The notes under the pieces are model-generated. The model ran no database searches, was not told where the DNA came from, and was given only the letters and a program-made list of their open reading frames with translations. Shown here one piece after another: positions 6,986 to 15,616 of a stretch of DNA of 64,000 bases; position 1 is the stretch's first letter, and every line of letters starts with the position of its first letter. Position numbers and translations under genes: made by a program. The DNA is from Chryseobacterium daeguense DSM 19388. Lineage in GTDB: Bacteria > Bacteroidota > Bacteroidia > Flavobacteriales > Weeksellaceae. The stretch spans positions 242,497 to 306,496 of the forward strand of contig NZ_AUMT01000001.1 of assembly GCF_000430825.1 (NCBI RefSeq). Direction: 5' to 3'.

Positions 6986-9130
6986 ATGAAGAAGAAAGTG
7001 CTTTCCATTCTCTCTTTATCCACAGTTTTTTGGGTGAATGCACAGGAAAAAGATACTCTTGATCAGAAGAAAATAGAAGAGGTTGTCATCACCGGGCAAT
7101 ATATGCAGCAGTCCATTAATAAGTCAATTTATAAAGTGGAGGTGATTGATGCGCAGCAGATTAAAAACATGGCTGTAACCAATGTAGCCGAAGTTCTTAA
7201 TCAAAACCTTAATATTCTTATAGAACCCAACAGAGGCTCCGGTGATTCCAACGCCAATATTATGGGGCTGAGCGGGGAATACACTAAAATTCTTATCGAC
7301 AATATTCCTGTAGTCAGTGATCAGGGAATGGGAAACCTGGTGGACCTTACTAAAATCAACGTAAATAATATCGAACGTATTGAAGTTGTAAAGGGATCAA
7401 TGGGGGTAGAGTACGGTAATAATGCAGTAGCAGGTGTAATTAATATTATCACAAAGAAAAATTACGGAAAAAAAATAACGATACAGGCTTCATTACAGGA
7501 AGAAACCGTTAATAAAGATTATGACTGGTTCAAAAAAGGAAACGGAAGGCATATACAGTTTCTGAATGTAGGATATAAAATTAATGACCACTGGTCTGTC
7601 TCTGCAGATATTAATCATAATGATTTTCAGGGATATAAAGGTAGTTTGGGAGGTTATAAATACTTCACGGAGAATAATGACGGAAACCGAGGCTACGAAT
7701 GGCTGCCGAAAGATCAGCTCACTACAAACGGAATCATCCGTTATAATAAAAATAGCACAAGCTTTTTCTATAAAGTTAATTTCTTAACGGAAAAAATTAA
7801 TTCATACAATCCTATTGTTGAAGAACTGTACCTTGGAGGAGGAAACAGAACTTATATTTCAAATGATACGGATTTTAGCACTAAGAGATGGATTCACCAG
7901 TTTAATATTCAGACAAAATTAGGCTCAAGAATCAATTACAGCGGAGATTTTTCTTACCAGACCCAGGAAAGAAAATTACAGGATTATGTGTATGATGTTC
8001 CGAACAGGTACGAACTGTCGCGGGGCGAGAATGAGACCTTCTTTAAATCTGAAGTCATGTATTCAAGAGGAATGTTCAGCAATTTCCTGAACAGCGATAA
8101 GATTAATTTCCAATTAGGCTACGAGCTGGACAGGACGAAAGGCTTTGCCAGTAACAAGGACGGAAATTTCGGGACTACAGGAGAAAATACAGATATAAGC
8201 AGGATTATCTTCAATTATGCTAATTTCTTATCAGCAGAATGGAACGCCACAAGCTGGCTTTCATTACGTCCGGGAGTGAGATTTGCAGTAAGCAATAAAT
8301 TTAATTCTCAATATAATTACTCTGTAACAGCAAGATTCAAAACCACCGAAAAATCAGATATCCGTTTAGTAGTCGGTTCTGCAAACAGGTTTCCAACGTA
8401 TGAAGAGCTGTATACCATGAGAGTGGATTTTAATCATGATATAAGAGGCAATGAAAATCTAAAGCCGGAAACGGGATATTCGGCCGGCGCATTTTGGGAT
8501 TACAATACAACATCTGCGGCAGGCTGGAAGTTCAATTTCAGTGCCTCGGGAATGTATCTTGATGTGAAAGACAGGATTGTAGATGTTGTGATTAGCAACA
8601 GCCCGTTAAAACTGACTTATTTAAATGTAGATAACTATAAATCAATATTATTAGGCGGCGGAATTAACATTCGAAAAGGTGATTTTTCTTTCAATACCGG
8701 AGTTTCCGTTATGGGTATTTCCCAAGTTTTAAATACAGGAAATATCACTTCGCCCGATGACTTTAATTTTTATACGGAAGCTAATGTGGCTGCTAATTAT
8801 ACATTGCCTGCCACAAAAACTCTGTTTGCCCTTTATTACAAATATACCGGAACTCAAAAAAGATATACCCATATTACTGATGCCAATAATCCGCAGGATC
8901 CGGGGCGGTATGTTTTGGGTGAGCTTGGGGATTTCAGCATGCTGAACTTTACGGTAAGTCAGCCCTTCTTTAATAATCACTTTGAGATTAGTGCAGGGAT
9001 TAAAAACATCTTTGATATATCATCCATTAGAAATACAATACAAGGCGGCGATGGCCACAATGCAGCTTTGGATCAGCAGAATCTGTTCTATGGCAGAAGT
9101 TATTTTGCCAGATTAAACTATAATTTTTAA
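6986..9130 (+). CDS. hmuR: TonB-dependent haem receptor (HmuR family)
   Basis: Outer-membrane receptor of 714 aa with signal peptide (1-19, WVNAQ), a TonB-box-like segment (EEVVITGQY, about 31-39), a plug domain to about residue 160 and a 22-strand barrel ending in a C-terminal Phe (RLNYNF). The haem-receptor signature is recognisable as NRFPTYEELY followed by a His (FNHDIRG) and GNENLKPE, corresponding to the FRAP...His...NPDL motif. It heads a co-directional series hmuR-hmuY-hmuT-hmuU-hmuV-hmuS, only 12 bp before hmuY. It would import haem delivered by the HmuY-type proteins. Confidence 0.88.
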   Translation: MKKKVLSILSLSTVFWVNAQEKDTLDQKKIEEVVITGQYMQQSINKSIYKVEVIDAQQIKNMAVTNVAEVLNQNLNILIEPNRGSGDSNANIMGLSGEYTKILIDNIPVVSDQGMGNLVDLTKINVNNIERIEVVKGSMGVEYGNNAVAGVINIITKKNYGKKITIQASLQEETVNKDYDWFKKGNGRHIQFLNVGYKINDHWSVSADINHNDFQGYKGSLGGYKYFTENNDGNRGYEWLPKDQLTTNGIIRYNKNSTSFFYKVNFLTEKINSYNPIVEELYLGGGNRTYISNDTDFSTKRWIHQFNIQTKLGSRINYSGDFSYQTQERKLQDYVYDVPNRYELSRGENETFFKSEVMYSRGMFSNFLNSDKINFQLGYELDRTKGFASNKDGNFGTTGENTDISRIIFNYANFLSAEWNATSWLSLRPGVRFAVSNKFNSQYNYSVTARFKTTEKSDIRLVVGSANRFPTYEELYTMRVDFNHDIRGNENLKPETGYSAGAFWDYNTTSAAGWKFNFSASGMYLDVKDRIVDVVISNSPLKLTYLNVDNYKSILLGGGINIRKGDFSFNTGVSVMGISQVLNTGNITSPDDFNFYTEANVAANYTLPATKTLFALYYKYTGTQKRYTHITDANNPQDPGRYVLGELGDFSMLNFTVSQPFFNNHFEISAGIKNIFDISSIRNTIQGGDGHNAALDQQNLFYGRSYFARLNYNF

Positions 9131-9142
9131 ACATTTTAAAAA

Positions 9143-10225
9143 ATGAAAAAAATACTTTTTTGCCTTTTAATAGGAGCTTCTTTTATTTCGCAATCATGTA
9201 TTAACGATAATGAAGATCCGGTAGCAATGCTTCCTTCAGACGGTGCACGGGTAGATCCTAAGGTGGGAGGGGCCACTCAGCCCAATCAGGTTTGGTTTGA
9301 TCTGGGAACTAAAACTGAAATTCTTACTAAAAGAACAGATTGGGATCTTGCATTCTATTCCGGAAGCGCTTTTAAAGTAGTTTTAAATTCATCAATTATG
9401 ATGGCAGCAGGAAAAATTCCTAATGCTACAAACATAGATCTGGTAACTGAAGCCAGTGTTGCATCATTTAAAGATCAGGTTCAGGTAGCGAATTTTAATC
9501 CTGCCAATGAAATTTATATTGATGATGTGAAGGGTAACTTTCCCGGTGGATACACGGCCATTGAAGAGATAAAACCCACAGATTCCGAAAATGCAGTTTA
9601 CCTTGTCAATATGGGGAAGGAGATCTACACAGGAACAGTGGCCAATGGTTCTGTAGCAACGGGAGGTGACAGCAGAGGATGGATGAAAGTACAGGTGATA
9701 AGATCCGGTGAAGGATACAAAGTGAAATATGCAGAGCTTAATTCAACGACGCATAAAGAGCTTACCATCGCAAAAAATACAGCCTACAACTACAATTTTG
9801 TAAGCTTAAAAAATAATAAAGAAGTTACTATTCAGCCGGAGAAAAAGAAATGGGATATCTGTTTTACGGTATTCACCAATACGATTACCGGGGCCGGGAG
9901 CTATATTTATGCAGATTTTGTTACCATTAATAATGTAGGTGGAGCAGGAGCTTATGAGGTTGTAGTGACTTCGGGGTCAGGCGTGGAAGCCTATAATAAT
10001 TTCAAAGCTTCGGATATTGATCAGTCTAAATTTATCTACAATGATCAGCGCGTTATCGGGGCCAATTGGAGGAATCCCGTAGGAACAAACGGACTTGAAG
10101 TTTACGGAGACCGCTTCTACGTGATGAAAGATGCTGAAGGCTACTACTTTAAGCTCAGATTCACAAGACTTACAAGTACATCCGGCGAAAGAGGTAATCC
10201 ACAGTTTGAATACAAACCATTATAA
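9143..10225 (+). CDS. hmuY: HmuY-family haem-binding lipoprotein
   Basis: A 360-aa lipoprotein with lipobox SQSC (Cys19), matching the HmuY family of outer-membrane haemophores that hand haem to HmuR. Two internal WD-[LI]-x-F motifs, WDLAF (67-71) and KWDIC (236-240), suggest duplicated halves as in the T9SS paralogue at 4587. Porphyromonas HmuY binds haem through two His; I could not assign equivalent ligands here. Placement 12 bp after hmuR and 25 bp before hmuT fixes its role in the haem operon. Confidence 0.85.
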   Translation: MKKILFCLLIGASFISQSCINDNEDPVAMLPSDGARVDPKVGGATQPNQVWFDLGTKTEILTKRTDWDLAFYSGSAFKVVLNSSIMMAAGKIPNATNIDLVTEASVASFKDQVQVANFNPANEIYIDDVKGNFPGGYTAIEEIKPTDSENAVYLVNMGKEIYTGTVANGSVATGGDSRGWMKVQVIRSGEGYKVKYAELNSTTHKELTIAKNTAYNYNFVSLKNNKEVTIQPEKKKWDICFTVFTNTITGAGSYIYADFVTINNVGGAGAYEVVVTSGSGVEAYNNFKASDIDQSKFIYNDQRVIGANWRNPVGTNGLEVYGDRFYVMKDAEGYYFKLRFTRLTSTSGERGNPQFEYKPL

Positions 10226-10250
10226 AAAATAAATCAAATAATAGTATATC

Positions 10251-11129
10251 ATGAAAAAATTCATCCTTGCGGCATCCGTTCTCGTTGCAGTATATTCTTG
10301 CAAAAAAGAAGAAGGTGCTAAAAAAGAAAATACTACGGAAGTAAGCGCTGAAGCTCCAAAATCCAACAATAAAATTGTTACCCTAAACGGCGGAATTACA
10401 GAAATAGTAGCGGCTTTAGGACACGAAAAAGAAATCGTAGGCACAGATGTTACCAGCACATATCCGGAATCTTTGAAAGCTACGGCTAAAGATCTGGGAC
10501 ACGTAAGATCAATGACTATCGAGCCGATCATGGCGGTTTCTCCTACGTTAATCCTGGCTTCTGATAAAGATATCAACCCGGAATTAATGAAAAAAATTCA
10601 GGAATCAAAAATCCAGACGGAAATTTTCAAGCAGGAATTTACTGTTGAAGGGACTAAAAAATTAATTGCTGACGTTGCAAAAGCAGTCGGAAGTACAGAT
10701 TATCAAAAGCTTAACGATAAAATAGATGCTGATTTAAAACAAATCCAGCCTATCGCTAAAAAACCAAAAGTATTATTCATCTACGCAAGAGGAAATATGC
10801 TTATGGTTTCAGGAAAAAATACGCCAATGGCTTCATTAATCGAGATTGCAGGAGGTGAAAACGCAGTAAATGATTTCGAAGATTTCAAGCCATTAACACC
10901 TGAGGCGGTAGTAAAAGCAAATCCAGATGTGTTATTCTTCTTCACAAGCGGTTTACAGGGAGCAGGAGGAAACGAAGGCGCACTTAAAATGCCGGGTGTT
11001 TCACAGACAAACGCTGGTAAAAACAAAAAGATTATCGCCATGGACGGAGGCCTGGTTTCAGGTTTCGGACCGAGATTAGGAGAGGCTGCTGTAGGATTAA
11101 ACAAACTTTTAATTGAAAACACAAAGTAA
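10251..11129 (+). CDS. hmuT: Haem ABC transporter substrate-binding lipoprotein
   Basis: A 292-aa class III periplasmic binding protein (PF01497 type) with lipobox VYSC (Cys17), so probably anchored at the periplasmic face of the inner membrane. The N-terminal lobe begins IVTLNGGITEIVAALG and the C-terminal lobe ends with the FGPRLGEAAVGLNKLL helix typical of HmuT/FhuD-like proteins. It would receive haem after HmuR import and pass it to HmuUV. The 3' end overlaps the hmuU start by 17 bp, implying translational coupling. Confidence 0.88.
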   Translation: MKKFILAASVLVAVYSCKKEEGAKKENTTEVSAEAPKSNNKIVTLNGGITEIVAALGHEKEIVGTDVTSTYPESLKATAKDLGHVRSMTIEPIMAVSPTLILASDKDINPELMKKIQESKIQTEIFKQEFTVEGTKKLIADVAKAVGSTDYQKLNDKIDADLKQIQPIAKKPKVLFIYARGNMLMVSGKNTPMASLIEIAGGENAVNDFEDFKPLTPEAVVKANPDVLFFFTSGLQGAGGNEGALKMPGVSQTNAGKNKKIIAMDGGLVSGFGPRLGEAAVGLNKLLIENTK

Positions 11130-12153
11130 ATTATACTTTTACATTACAATAAGTGCCATACTGCTGGTTATCATAGCAGTATGGTCACTTAATACAGGCG
11201 TTTACGACTTTGGTGGTAAATCTGCTTTTGAAGTTTTAGGAAAAGTAATACAAGGGGATCAGGATGTATCGCTGAGTGATAAATATGTAGTCTGGGACGT
11301 ACGTGCAGCCAGAATTATCATGGCTATTTTTATCGGAAGTATGCTTGCCGTTTCCGGGACAGGACTGCAGGGATTGTTTAAAAATCCTTTAGCAACGGGA
11401 GATTTGATAGGGCTTACTTCAGGAGCAACACTACTTGCAGCTATTGCAATTGTTTTAGGAGGGCATTTTAAGCAGTATCTTCCTGAGGCCGTACAATTTT
11501 CGCTGGTGGGTATTGCAGCTTTTATAGGCTCATTTTTATCAATGATGCTGGTGTACAGGATTTCTACGAGCGGTGGAAAGACCAATGTAGTTATGATGTT
11601 ATTGACCGGAGTAGCCATTACGGCCATCGGTTTCTCTATTACAGGTTTTTTGATTTATATTTCGAAAGATGACCAGTTAAGAGATTTAACATTCTGGAAC
11701 TTAGGAAGTTTAGCGGCTGCCACATGGACGAAGAATATCATTCTGGCCATTGTTTTAATAATTTCATACATCATTTTACTGCCGAAAGGTAAAGCATTGA
11801 ATGCAATGATGTTAGGTGAAAAAGATGCACAGCATTTGGGAATTAATGTAGAAAGATTAAAGAAGCAGATCATCATCATTACGGCATTAATGGTGGGAAG
11901 CTCTGTAGCATTTTCAGGGACGATTGGTTTTGTCGGTCTTATTGTACCATATATTTTGAGGCTTTTATTTAAATCAAATTATGCGTTCATTTTACCGTTA
12001 TCAGCCATTTGCGGAAGCATTTTACTGTTGACGGCAGACACTTTCAGCAGAAGCATTGTAGAACCTTCAGAACTGCCGATCGGGATTCTTACAGCATTAA
12101 TGGGAGGTCCTATTTTCATCGCGATTTTAATTAAATTTAAAAAATCACTCTAA
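11113..12153 (+). CDS. hmuU: Haem ABC transporter permease (FecCD family)
   Basis: Inner-membrane permease of 346 aa with about ten hydrophobic segments and the FecCD hallmark GLQGLFKNPLATGDLIGLTSGA near residue 95. The cytoplasmic coupling region (GEKDAQHLGINVERLKKQ, about 235-252) is also present. The only start that keeps the first membrane helix is the TTG at 11113 inside the end of hmuT; no suitable ATG exists. It overlaps hmuV by one base (TAATG). It forms the channel for haem import with HmuV. Confidence 0.88.
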   Translation: MKTQSKLYFYITISAILLVIIAVWSLNTGVYDFGGKSAFEVLGKVIQGDQDVSLSDKYVVWDVRAARIIMAIFIGSMLAVSGTGLQGLFKNPLATGDLIGLTSGATLLAAIAIVLGGHFKQYLPEAVQFSLVGIAAFIGSFLSMMLVYRISTSGGKTNVVMMLLTGVAITAIGFSITGFLIYISKDDQLRDLTFWNLGSLAAATWTKNIILAIVLIISYIILLPKGKALNAMMLGEKDAQHLGINVERLKKQIIIITALMVGSSVAFSGTIGFVGLIVPYILRLLFKSNYAFILPLSAICGSILLLTADTFSRSIVEPSELPIGILTALMGGPIFIAILIKFKKSL

Positions 12154-12923
12154 TGATTAAAGCGCATCAAATCATTTACAAACATAAAGAATTCCATGTT
12201 CTGGATGGGGTTGATGTTCATTTGGAATACGGTGAGTTTTTAGCGATTGTAGGTCCGAACGGAGCCGGAAAATCCAGCCTTTTAAGTGTTTTGGCCAATG
12301 AAGTAAAATCAAAACAGAAAATTTTATTTAAAGATAAAAGCCTGACTGACTGGGAAGTAAAAGAACTGTCTAAACACAAGGCAAAATTTTCCCAGCACAA
12401 CAGCAATGATATTCCCCTTGAGGTAAAAGATGTCGTGATGATGGGCCGTTATCCCTATTTCGATGCACAGCCGAAGCATGAAGACCATGAAGCCATGAAC
12501 AAAATAATGTATGAAACAGATGTTTTTCATCTGAAAGACCGGGAGTACAACACTTTATCCGGTGGAGAAAAGCAGCGTGTACATCTTTCAAGAGTGCTGG
12601 CTCAGCTGCAAAACGGAATAGCACATAAGCTTCTTTTCCTCGACGAACCTCTAAATAATTTAGATATAAAACATCAGTACAAAGCTTTAGAAATTATTAA
12701 AAATTTCACTAAAAAAGCCAATTCTGCGATTGTTGTTCTTCATGACCTGAATCTTGCAGCACAGTATGCAGATAAAATATTACTGATGAAAGCCGGAAAA
12801 GTATCTGCTTACGGAACCCCGGAAGAGGTTTTCACCGCTGAGAATATCAGTGCAGCTTACAATTTTCCCTGTACCATTTGCGGGCACCCGATCACGAATA
12901 ACCCAATGATTATTTTTGGATAA
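12153..12923 (+). CDS. hmuV: Haem ABC transporter ATP-binding protein
   Basis: A 256-aa ABC ATPase with Walker A GPNGAGKSS (34-42), signature LSGGEKQRV (135-143), Walker B LLFLDEP (160-166) and the switch His in VVLHDLN. It energises HmuU. The start codon overlaps the hmuU stop (TAATG), and a 39-codon ORF starts one base after its stop. Length and motifs match HmuV/FhuC proteins. Confidence 0.9.
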   Translation: MIKAHQIIYKHKEFHVLDGVDVHLEYGEFLAIVGPNGAGKSSLLSVLANEVKSKQKILFKDKSLTDWEVKELSKHKAKFSQHNSNDIPLEVKDVVMMGRYPYFDAQPKHEDHEAMNKIMYETDVFHLKDREYNTLSGGEKQRVHLSRVLAQLQNGIAHKLLFLDEPLNNLDIKHQYKALEIIKNFTKKANSAIVVLHDLNLAAQYADKILLMKAGKVSAYGTPEEVFTAENISAAYNFPCTICGHPITNNPMIIFG

Positions 12924-12924
12924 T

Positions 12925-13044
12925 ATGGAAAAAGAAGATTTGAAAATATTGGCTAAGAATCTCGCCAATCTTCATGGAGAAACAAGAAATAGTAATCGAC
13001 AATCAATAACAAGAAATTATACAGTTTTAACCATAAAAAAATAA
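12925..13044 (+). CDS. Small ORF between hmuV and hmuS, possible gene remnant
   Basis: A 39-codon ORF beginning MEKEDLKILAKNLANLHGE starts one base after the hmuV stop and ends 4 bp before the hmuS ATG. The first 19 residues look like the N-terminus of a larger protein (the LAKNLANxxGE pattern resembles starts of some SAM-dependent methyltransferases). The rest is low-complexity and AT-rich. I take it as a truncated remnant kept because it links the operon, or a small real peptide; I cannot decide. Confidence 0.3.
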   Translation: MEKEDLKILAKNLANLHGETRNSNRQSITRNYTVLTIKK

Positions 13045-13048
13045 AATA

Positions 13049-14077
13049 ATGAGCACATTAGTCAATGATTTGAAAGAAAAATGGGAAGCTTTAAAAGCAG
13101 AAAATCCACATTTGAGAATCAGAAATGCAGCTGCAGAACTTGGAGTAAGCGAAGCAGAATTATTATCAACAAACGTTGGTGAAGGAGTAACCGTTTTAAA
13201 GCCGGATTTTAAAGATATTCTCACTGAAGCAGAGCAATTGGGAAAAGTAATGGCTCTTACTCGTAACGACGAATGCGTTCACGAAAGAAAAGGAACATAC
13301 CTGAACGGAGACTTCAGCAGCCCGCATGCTCAGCTTTTCGTGGGAGAAGATATTGATCTTAGAATTTTCCTTAACCATTGGAAATTCGCTTTCGCGGTAG
13401 TGGAAGGTGACAAAAAAAGCTTACAGTTCTTCGGTAAAGACGGTCTGGCGCTTCACAAGATTTATTTAACAAAAGACAGCAACGAAGCTGCTTTTGATAC
13501 AATTGTTGGAAAATTCAAGGCTGAAGATCAAACTCAGGCTTTGGAATTTGAGGCTGTGGCTCCTAAAGCTCCTGAAAAAGCAGACTCAGAAATTGATGTT
13601 GAAGGCTTCCAAAAAGCGTGGACAGAGCTTAAAGATACTCATGATTTCTTCATGATGACCAGAAAGTTCGGCGTGAGCAGAACGCAGGCTTTGAGACTGG
13701 CTCCGGAAGGATTTGCAAAGAAAATTGACAATGCTAAAGTGGTAAATGTATTGGAAGATGCTTCAGAAAAAGAGCTTCCGATCATGATTTTTGTAGGAAA
13801 CAGAGGAATCATCCAGATTCATACGGGAAATGTGAAGAAAACGCTTTGGCACCAGCAATGGTTCAACGTGATGGATCCTGATTTCAATTTACACCTTGAT
13901 GTAACAAAAATTGCAGAGGCTTGGATCGTGAAAAAACCAACGGAAGACGGAGAAGTAACGGCTATTGAGGTGTTCAATAAAGAAGGTGATTTCATCGTTC
14001 AGTTCTTTGGAAAAAGAAAACCTGGAATTCCTGAACTGCAGGAGTGGAAAGACCTTGTAGCGAATTTAGAAAAATAA
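13049..14077 (+). CDS. hmuS: Haem utilisation/degradation protein (HmuS/HemS family)
   Basis: Cytoplasmic 342-aa protein of the ChuS/HemS/HmuS family, built from two homologous halves (about 30-160 and 190-330) that bind and handle or break down imported haem. Typical pieces are RNAAAELGVSEAELLSTNVG at the N-terminus and the GNRGIIQIHTGNVKKTLWHQQWFNV segment in the second half. It follows hmuRYTUV in the same direction and is closed by a terminator 24 bp downstream, so it is probably the last gene of the main haem operon. Confidence 0.9.
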   Translation: MSTLVNDLKEKWEALKAENPHLRIRNAAAELGVSEAELLSTNVGEGVTVLKPDFKDILTEAEQLGKVMALTRNDECVHERKGTYLNGDFSSPHAQLFVGEDIDLRIFLNHWKFAFAVVEGDKKSLQFFGKDGLALHKIYLTKDSNEAAFDTIVGKFKAEDQTQALEFEAVAPKAPEKADSEIDVEGFQKAWTELKDTHDFFMMTRKFGVSRTQALRLAPEGFAKKIDNAKVVNVLEDASEKELPIMIFVGNRGIIQIHTGNVKKTLWHQQWFNVMDPDFNLHLDVTKIAEAWIVKKPTEDGEVTAIEVFNKEGDFIVQFFGKRKPGIPELQEWKDLVANLEK

Positions 14078-14100
14078 AAATAGTTAGGTGATTTTTTTAT

Positions 14101-14136
14101 AAGGCCGTTTTGTTTTTTGCAGGGCGGCTTTTTTAA
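14101..14136 (+). terminator. Terminator of the haem operon
   Basis: Hairpin AAGGCCG / CGGCTTT with a T-rich loop and a run of six T after the stem, 24 bp past the hmuS stop codon. Confidence 0.65.
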
Positions 14137-14318
14137 ATCTAAACACAATTACACAAATATTTTTCACGGATTACACTAAATTTTACTTGTTAGAAGTTAA
14201 AAATTTTATTTCTTAATCAATCTTAACAACTTAAATATCCTTAATGGTTAATAAAAGAAATATTTAAAATTATATTGTGATATTTGTGGAAAATATTAGT
14301 GTTAAAAAAATAATTAAA

Positions 14319-15191
14319 ATGAAAAATATTTTCATAACCATACTTCTTACAGCTTTCTGTTCATTCAATGCTCAGGACTTCAAAGCCTATCAGTTTTATA
14401 ATCAAAAAGGAAAGGAAATCCGGACAGAAAAATTAGTCAGAGAATTGGCGGAATATGATGTTGTTTTTTTTGGAGAAAATCATAACAATTCTATCAATCA
14501 CTGGCTTCAGCTGAAAATTACCGAAGCTTTATACCGGGAGAAAAACGGGCAGGTTATCCTGGGAGCGGAAATGTTTGAAAGAGACAACCAGTCTCAGTTG
14601 AACCAATATCTAAGCGGGAAATTTGATGCAAAAATATTAAAGGATTCTGCAAGATTATGGAATAATTTTACTACGGACTACAAGCCGCTGGTAGATTTTG
14701 CTAAAGCTAAAAAACTGAATTTTATCGCCACTAATATTCCCAGAAGATACGCTTCCCAAACATCAAAAGAAGGCCTTGAATCTTTGAATAATTTATCTGA
14801 AAAAGAAAAAACTTACATTGCTCAGCTGCCAATCAAAGTAACCCTTGACACGCCGGGCTATCCCGAAATGAAAGCCATGATGGGAGATCATACAGACGGT
14901 ACAAAAGTGATGAATTTTATTTCCGCGCAGGCAACGAAGGATGCAACAATGGCAGAGTCTATCCTGAAAAATTTTCAGGCAGGGAAAACTTTTATTCATT
15001 ATAATGGAAATTATCACAGCAAAGAGTTTGGAGGGATTTATTGGTATATCAAACAGAAAAATCCTAACCTTAAAATGGCGGTAATCTCAGTTTTTGAATC
15101 AGAAGACCCTGAATTGAAGGTGCCTGAGAAGGATTACAAACCAACGGATTTTAATCTGATTATTCCGGCCGATATGACGAAAACGTATTGA
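14319..15191 (+). CDS. ChaN-family putative haem-binding protein
   Basis: A 290-aa exported protein with signal peptide MKNIFITILLTAFCSFNAQ. The ATG at 14319 is preferred over an in-frame upstream start at 14277 that overlaps the promoter. Family features (PF04187) include VVFFGENHNNSINHWLQ near residue 48, LGAEMFERDNQ near 82 and FIHYNGNYHS near 242. Campylobacter ChaN is an iron-regulated haem-binding lipoprotein; here no lipobox is seen, so it is probably soluble in the periplasm. Position after hmuS supports a role in haem handling. It has a separate promoter-like GATATTTG at 14279-14286. Confidence 0.78.
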   Translation: MKNIFITILLTAFCSFNAQDFKAYQFYNQKGKEIRTEKLVRELAEYDVVFFGENHNNSINHWLQLKITEALYREKNGQVILGAEMFERDNQSQLNQYLSGKFDAKILKDSARLWNNFTTDYKPLVDFAKAKKLNFIATNIPRRYASQTSKEGLESLNNLSEKEKTYIAQLPIKVTLDTPGYPEMKAMMGDHTDGTKVMNFISAQATKDATMAESILKNFQAGKTFIHYNGNYHSKEFGGIYWYIKQKNPNLKMAVISVFESEDPELKVPEKDYKPTDFNLIIPADMTKTY

Positions 15192-15243
15192 TTAAACTAA
15201 AAAGCAAAAAAAGAGACAATTATTTTTTTGTAAAATGTTTTTT

Positions 15244-15287
15244 TTGAACTAGTTCAACTTTTTTGACTTTTATAGTCTCTACCTTTG
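15244..15287 (+). promoter_or_regulatory. Promoter with upstream perfect 14-bp palindrome
   Basis: TTGAACTAGTTCAA (15244-15257) is a perfect palindrome lying 22 bp before a consensus -7 element TACCTTTG (15280-15287). The arrangement suggests an activator or repressor site in front of the short transcript described next. Confidence 0.55.
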
Positions 15288-15291
15288 TATC

Positions 15292-15422
15292 AGCAAATTA
15301 CCTCAGTAAAAACACAATGATTAAAAACACACAATGAGAAAAAAAAAAGTAAAGCTGATCTGCTTTACACGAACAAATAAAGGTAAATTGTGAAAGAAGG
15401 GAAGCGAAAAGCTTCCTTTTTT
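15292..15422 (+). ncRNA. Candidate short structured transcript with 19-codon ORF
   Basis: Between a consensus promoter and a strong terminator lies a unit of about 130 nt. It contains hairpin GTAAAGC-TGATCT-GCTTTAC (15349-15368) and terminator GGAAGC-GAAAA-GCTTCC followed by T6 (15400-15422). It also contains a possible peptide of 19 codons (15334-15393) beginning MRKKKVKLICF, rich in Lys/Arg. It could be a regulatory RNA, a small-peptide mRNA or both. I do not recognise a known RNA family. Confidence 0.45.
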
Positions 15423-15469
15423 GTTTGAACTATTTTCTTGTTTCGTTAAATTATTTTCTTTGTAAAATA

Positions 15470-15599
15470 TATCTTTGCAGAATAATCAAAACAATGAAAA
15501 ATTTACTTTCTTTATTAATAGGAACGGGCTTTAGCCCGTTTTCAATATCAAAATTCAAATTAGTTTTAACCAAAACTTAAATCAGCATTATTATCTTTG
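15470..15599 (+). repeat. REP-like hairpin inside a possible 28-codon ORF
   Basis: The perfect hairpin AACGGGCT-TT-AGCCCGTT sits at 15523-15540. It is inside a 28-codon ORF (15494-15580, starting MKNLLSLLIGTG) that has its own -7 element TATCTTTG at 15470-15477. A second TATCTTTG at 15592-15599 serves the next gene. Hairpins with this GGGCT/AGCCC core are commonly dispersed in flavobacterial genomes. I think the ORF is the chance result of a repeat inserted behind a duplicated promoter. Confidence 0.5.
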
Positions 15600-15616
15600 T
15601 AAAACATTCAATAATA

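Noticed and set aside
7017..7025. Perfect DnaA-box-like TTATCCACA
   Set aside because: Single copy within the signal-peptide codons of hmuR, with no cluster; chance.
10220..10576. 118-codon ORF antisense to hmuT
   Set aside because: Entirely within hmuT on the opposite strand, no family-like sequence; a shadow of a real gene.
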